Shown here: one piece after another, positions 60,662 through 64,000 of the stretch
Position numbering within the stretch: the first letter of the stretch is position 1
How the letters are laid out: every line of letters begins with the position of its first letter
NCBI GenBank assembly: GCA_944800085.1
Contig: CALYLO010000003.1
Coordinates: forward strand, 248,001 to 312,000
Source: Paenibacillus melissococcoides
GTDB taxonomy: Bacteria > Bacillota > Bacilli > Paenibacillales > Paenibacillaceae
Direction: 5' to 3'
Length of the DNA: 64,000 nucleotides
Notes under the pieces: generated by a model
Told to the model about the DNA's origin: nothing
What the model saw: only the letters and a program-made list of their open reading frames with translations
Database searches by the model: none
Position numbers and translations under genes: made by a program

Positions 60662-62002
60662 ATGCGTACACGATGGATGACGATGCTCGTTGTGCTGCTG
60701 GCTGTCTCCCTGCTCTCCGCATGCGGTTCAGGAGGCACGGATGCCGGGCAGAGCTGGCCTGGGGGCGAAGCGAAGGAAGAGGGCGAGGCGGAGAGGGTGA
60801 AGCTCTCTTTATGGCATAACTTCACGGGGGACGATCTTCGCGCCAAAGCGATACGCGACATCATCGAGACATACCAGCGGGAGCACCCGGATATCACGCT
60901 CGATATCCAAGCCATTCCGCCGGACGGCTACAAAACGCGCCTCAAAACGGTGGCGGCCGCCAATGAGATGCCGGATGTGTTCCTGATGTGGCCGGGCATG
61001 ATGACCAAGGAATTCCATGGCGGAGGCTTGATTCAGCCGATTGACGATCTGCTGGACAGCAAGGCGGAGTGGAAGGGCGGCTTCCTGCCGGGGTCTTTCG
61101 ACGACTTTACCATCGATGGCCGCATATACAGTGCTCCGATGGGATTGTCGCCGACTTCGATACTTTATTATAACGAGGAAATATTGAGCCGCTACGGCCT
61201 GCAGGTGCCGAAAACGTGGGATGAGCTGCTTGCCGCCGTGAAGACGCTGAATGAGAACAAGGTAACGCCGATTGCGCTCGGCAACAAGGCCGCCTGGCTC
61301 GCCCAGTCGAGCATTCTCAGCTCGTTCGCGGATCGGGTGACCGGAACGGAATGGTTCCTGAAGGCCGCGAATCAGGACGGAGCCAAGTTCACGGATCCGG
61401 AATTCGTGCGGGCCCTGGAGCTGCTGCAACAGCTTCAGCAGGCAGGGGCGTTCCAGATCGGCTTCAACAGCATCGACAATACACAGATGGAAATGATGTT
61501 CGCGCAAGGCCAGGCCGCGATGATGATCGACGGCGGCTGGGCCCTGACGAATCTGTCGGCCAATGCGTCGCCGGAAGCGCTGAAGAGCATGGGCGCGACA
61601 GTGTTGCCTTCGGTTCCCGATGGCAAGGGCGATCCGAATTCGACCTCCGGGGTCGTCGGCGTCGGGCTCGGTCTGAGCGCCAAGGTCGACGGCAAGCGCA
61701 AAGATGCCGCCTATGAGCTAATCTACGCCTTGTCCGGACCGGAGGCGCAAAAGCGCACATTGGAAGCGAATCAACTGGTCAGCTACAAGCTGGATCTCGA
61801 TGAGGGCACCGTATCACCGCTGTTCGCCAAGGTATATCAGCTCGTGAATGAAGTGAAGCGGACGCCGGTCTATGACGCCGTCATGACGAGCGCAGGCGCC
61901 GACGCCGTCAATAACGGGCTGCAGGAATTGCTGATGGGAGGCAATCCGGAGGAGATCGCACGAAAGATTCAAGAGGCTCAGGCGAAATCGCTCGGCCGCT
62001 GA
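60662..62002 (+). CDS. Carbohydrate ABC transporter substrate-binding lipoprotein (CUT1)
   Basis: 446 residues from ATG 60662 (AATGGAGGGGTTGTTC). A signal peptide (TMLVVLLAVSLLSAC) ends in a lipobox LSAC; then a Gly/Glu-rich linker. The SBP_bac_1/8 domain starts VKLSLWHNFTGDDLRAKAIRD and has ANEMPDVFLMWPGMMTKEFH, PMGLSPTSILYYNEEIL, PKTWDELLAAVKTL and FAQGQAAMMIDGGWALTNL. It binds an unknown sugar outside the membrane and delivers it to the two following permeases. Probably controlled by the YesM/YesN pair just upstream. Confidence 0.93.
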   Translation: MRTRWMTMLVVLLAVSLLSACGSGGTDAGQSWPGGEAKEEGEAERVKLSLWHNFTGDDLRAKAIRDIIETYQREHPDITLDIQAIPPDGYKTRLKTVAAANEMPDVFLMWPGMMTKEFHGGGLIQPIDDLLDSKAEWKGGFLPGSFDDFTIDGRIYSAPMGLSPTSILYYNEEILSRYGLQVPKTWDELLAAVKTLNENKVTPIALGNKAAWLAQSSILSSFADRVTGTEWFLKAANQDGAKFTDPEFVRALELLQQLQQAGAFQIGFNSIDNTQMEMMFAQGQAAMMIDGGWALTNLSANASPEALKSMGATVLPSVPDGKGDPNSTSGVVGVGLGLSAKVDGKRKDAAYELIYALSGPEAQKRTLEANQLVSYKLDLDEGTVSPLFAKVYQLVNEVKRTPVYDAVMTSAGADAVNNGLQELLMGGNPEEIARKIQEAQAKSLGR

Positions 62003-62092
62003 CATGCCGTATGCTGCCGCATCGCTCTGCCCCTGACCGTTCAGGCCAGGCAGGGCGGCGGCCTCAACATTACAGAGAGGAGGCTGAGCCGA

Positions 62093-62974
62093 ATGCGCGC
62101 GCACGCAGGGGCAAGCAAGCGGATATTTATTGCGGCGGGGCTGGCGCCGTCGCTTCTCATTTACGCCTTGTTCGTCATTGTGCCGATATTCTGGTCCGCT
62201 TACTACGGATTCTTTGATTGGAAAGGAATCGGCGAGATGCGTTTCACTGGCTTCGCCAACTTCATCGAAGTGCTGCGGGATCCGGTGTTCTGGCTCTCGT
62301 TTCGCAACAACATGATTATTGTAGGAGCTTCCGTCTTCGGCCAGGTCCCAATCGCATTGCTGCTCGCCCTGCTGCTGAAGCGGGGAACCTGGTTCCAGCG
62401 CTTCGTCCGCTCGGCGGTATTCATGCCAATGGTGCTGTCCTCGGTCGTCATCGGGATCATTTGGACGAATATCTATCACCCGCAGACCGGACTGGTGAAT
62501 GCGGCGCTCGATGCGATAGGGTTATCCGATTGGAAAAGGGCATGGCTGTCGGAACCGGACATCGCCATCTGGATGATCGCCATTCCCGTCATTTGGAACT
62601 ATATCGGACCGTATCTCATCATGTTCCTTGCCGCTCTGCACAGCATCCCGTCCGAGCTGGACGATGCGGCCGAACTAGACGGAGCGCGGGGAATGCGCAA
62701 GCTGGCATCCCTGACGCTGCCCATGATCTGGGACACGCTCAAGGTGGCGATCGTGCTGTGCATCTCCGGCAGCCTGAAGGCGTTCGACCTGATCTATGTC
62801 ATGACGAACGGAGGTCCGGCTCATGCCACGGAGCTGCTCGCATCGTACATGTATAACAGCACCTTTACCGTCTACCGCTTCGGATACGGCAGCGCGGTTT
62901 CTACCCTCATCGTCATCATCAGCCTGCTGCTCGTCGCGGGTTCACAGCGGCTGATGCGCCGGGAAGCGCATTAG
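62093..62974 (+). CDS. Carbohydrate ABC transporter permease (CUT1, UgpA/MalF type)
   Basis: 293 residues from ATG 62093, behind GAGAGGAGGCTG. Six membrane segments: FIAAGLAPSLLIYALFVIVPIFWSAYYG; NNMIIVGASVFGQVPIALLLALLL; SAVFMPMVLSSVVIGIIWT; ISIWMIAIPVIWNYIGPYL in part, and others. The EAA loop is IPSELDDAAELDGARGMRKLASLTLPMI. The Asp-rich loop and GGPAHATELLASYMY are typical of this family. It forms the pore with the next gene. No ATPase is linked, so a shared MsmX-type ATPase is assumed. Confidence 0.93.
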   Translation: MRAHAGASKRIFIAAGLAPSLLIYALFVIVPIFWSAYYGFFDWKGIGEMRFTGFANFIEVLRDPVFWLSFRNNMIIVGASVFGQVPIALLLALLLKRGTWFQRFVRSAVFMPMVLSSVVIGIIWTNIYHPQTGLVNAALDAIGLSDWKRAWLSEPDIAIWMIAIPVIWNYIGPYLIMFLAALHSIPSELDDAAELDGARGMRKLASLTLPMIWDTLKVAIVLCISGSLKAFDLIYVMTNGGPAHATELLASYMYNSTFTVYRFGYGSAVSTLIVIISLLLVAGSQRLMRREAH

Positions 62975-63007
62975 CATCCGGGCAAAGGACAGGAAGGAGG
63001 AATCGAT

Positions 63008-63892
63008 ATGGCATCATTGATAACCGCATCTGCAAGAGGAGACACGGTCCGCGCCGCTGGCTCGCGCGAAGGGTCGCGGGCGCTCAGGCTCCTCGTGAAT
63101 GCCGGCTTGGCCATCTATGCGCTCGTCACGCTGTATCCGCTCATCTGGCTCTATCTCAGCGCCTTCAAGACCAACGAGGAGTTTTTCGCCCATCCCTTCG
63201 GACTGCCGACCACATGGCAGTGGGACAATTTCGTTAGGGCATGGGAAGTGTCGGGGATGGGGCGCTCCATGTGGAACTCGTTGTTCGTCACGACGATATC
63301 ATTAGCGGCCACCTTGCTCCTCGGAGCGCTGGCGGCTTACATATTGGCCCGGTTCCGGTTCAAGGGGCGCAGCCTGCTGCAGGGCTTGTTCGTGCTCGGC
63401 ATGCTGATACCGGTTCACAGCACGCTTGTTCCGCTCTTCATCATGATGAACAAGCTGGGCATTCTGAACACCCATGCGGCGCTCATATTCCCTTATACGG
63501 CGTTTGAACTGCCGATTGCCATTTTCATCGTGGCTGCCTATCTGGCCAATATGCCCAAAGAAATGGAAGAAGCGGCGCATGTGGACGGCTGCGGGTACAT
63601 GGGGATTTTCGCCCGGATCATGCTCCCCGTCTCGCTCCCGGCGCTCTCCACCGTCGCGATACTCGGCTTTCTTCGCTTCTGGAACGACTTCGCGTTCGCG
63701 CTCGTCTTTATCAACAGCCCAGGGCTGAAGACGCTGCCGCTCAGCCTGTCCGTCTTCGCCACAGGCTACTCGACGGACTACAAACTGACGATGGCCGCCC
63801 TCGGCATGGCCGCGCTGCCGACGATCGCAATCTACATTCTATTCCAGGAGCAGGTCATGAAAGGGATGGCCGCAGGCGCCGTCAAAGGGTAA
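63008..63892 (+). CDS. Carbohydrate ABC transporter permease (CUT1, UgpE/MalG type)
   Basis: 294 residues from ATG 63008 (GAAAGGAGGAATCG type site). After a polar N-terminus come six membrane segments starting LLVNAGLAIYALVTLYPLIWLYLSAFK, then the conserved FFAHPFGLPTTWQWDNF loop, LGALAAYILARFRF, and EAA loop MPKEMEEAAHVDGCGYMGIFARIMLPVSLP. The close FQEQVMKGMAAGAVKG is the standard MalG-type tail. The gene is the last complete one in the window; a glycosidase or enzyme gene may follow beyond the edge. Confidence 0.93.
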   Translation: MASLITASARGDTVRAAGSREGSRALRLLVNAGLAIYALVTLYPLIWLYLSAFKTNEEFFAHPFGLPTTWQWDNFVRAWEVSGMGRSMWNSLFVTTISLAATLLLGALAAYILARFRFKGRSLLQGLFVLGMLIPVHSTLVPLFIMMNKLGILNTHAALIFPYTAFELPIAIFIVAAYLANMPKEMEEAAHVDGCGYMGIFARIMLPVSLPALSTVAILGFLRFWNDFAFALVFINSPGLKTLPLSLSVFATGYSTDYKLTMAALGMAALPTIAIYILFQEQVMKGMAAGAVKG

Positions 63893-64000
63893 CCGGATAG
63901 AAAACGAGAGGACGAGACATCCGGGAACGAACCACTAACCGCGGGATAGCCTCAAGAAACGGACGAACTGAAGCGTTCGGAGGCCGATGATTGCTTCAGC
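63893..64000 (+). other. Right edge, possible start of another gene
   Basis: The final 108 bases follow the last permease. ATG 63987 with CGGAGG a few bases upstream might open the next gene of the operon, but only four to five codons are visible. Confidence 0.2.

Overview
The window reads as a chromosomal segment of a Paenibacillus-type endospore-forming Firmicute. The evidence is moderately GC-rich coding sequence with strong AGGAGG-type ribosome binding sites and frequent GTG/TTG starts, YesM/YesN-type two-component pairs next to LplABC-type sugar transporters, a sporulation-kinase-like histidine kinase, HelD, a BceAB-type exporter, a yybP-ykoY riboswitch before a TerC protein, and copper-amine-oxidase-type stalk domains. 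No rRNA, tRNA, insertion sequence, CRISPR array or replication origin was seen.

Left part (1-15.4 kb): tail of a DUF402 gene, two small coupled Sm-like proteins, a polysaccharide pyruvyl transferase, a HAD-family protein that lacks the usual nucleophile Asp, a complete minus-strand oppABCDF peptide importer, a secreted stalk-domain protein, an FAD-dependent desaturase-like protein with a disrupted N-terminus, a KinB-like histidine kinase and the RNA polymerase recycling factor HelD.

Toxin island 1 (15.8-21.2 kb): a compact plus-strand cassette with a DcrB/EagR-like chaperone candidate, a VgrG-like spike protein (frameshifted), two uncharacterised proteins, a DUF4280 PAAR-like tip protein, a remnant of a second VgrG-like gene joined to a pretoxin region, an AT-rich nucleotidyltransferase-like toxin tip interrupted by one in-frame TAA, and an AT-rich putative immunity gene overlapping by ATGA. 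No sheath, tube or baseplate genes are present here. This is the most unusual system in the window.

Middle (21.6-46 kb): bceAB without its usual two-component system, a metallophosphoesterase, an lplB-lplC-lplA sugar importer with cre-like site and leader, a YesN regulator whose YesM kinase partner has lost its sensor region, membrane proteins and a type I signal peptidase, a Gfo/Idh/MocA oxidoreductase, a DUF4261 protein with a glutamine/histidine-rich repeat, an MsrAB fusion, a manganese riboswitch and TerC exporter, a LysR/YeiH pair with a trailing malate dehydrogenase fragment, and melA with a divergent AraC regulator.

Right part (46-64 kb): a second AT-rich toxin/immunity pair (SAR2788-like), a glycosaminoglycan-disaccharide operon (kduI, DeoR regulator, kduD, GH88 hydrolase), small membrane proteins, an NhaC antiporter, a D-amino-acid cluster (RidA, D-threonine-aldolase-like enzyme, YheO/DauR-type regulator), and a YesM/YesN-controlled sugar ABC importer that runs to the right edge. 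Several intergenic regions carry repeats: dispersed CTGCA hairpin units at two loci, a 13-bp tandem array, a 46-bp tandem array and a GC-rich 36-bp duplication.

At least four genes carry indels, a deletion or a nonsense codon (desaturase-like, VgrG, toxin, YesM). These could be real decay or assembly error, and this should be settled before interpreting them.
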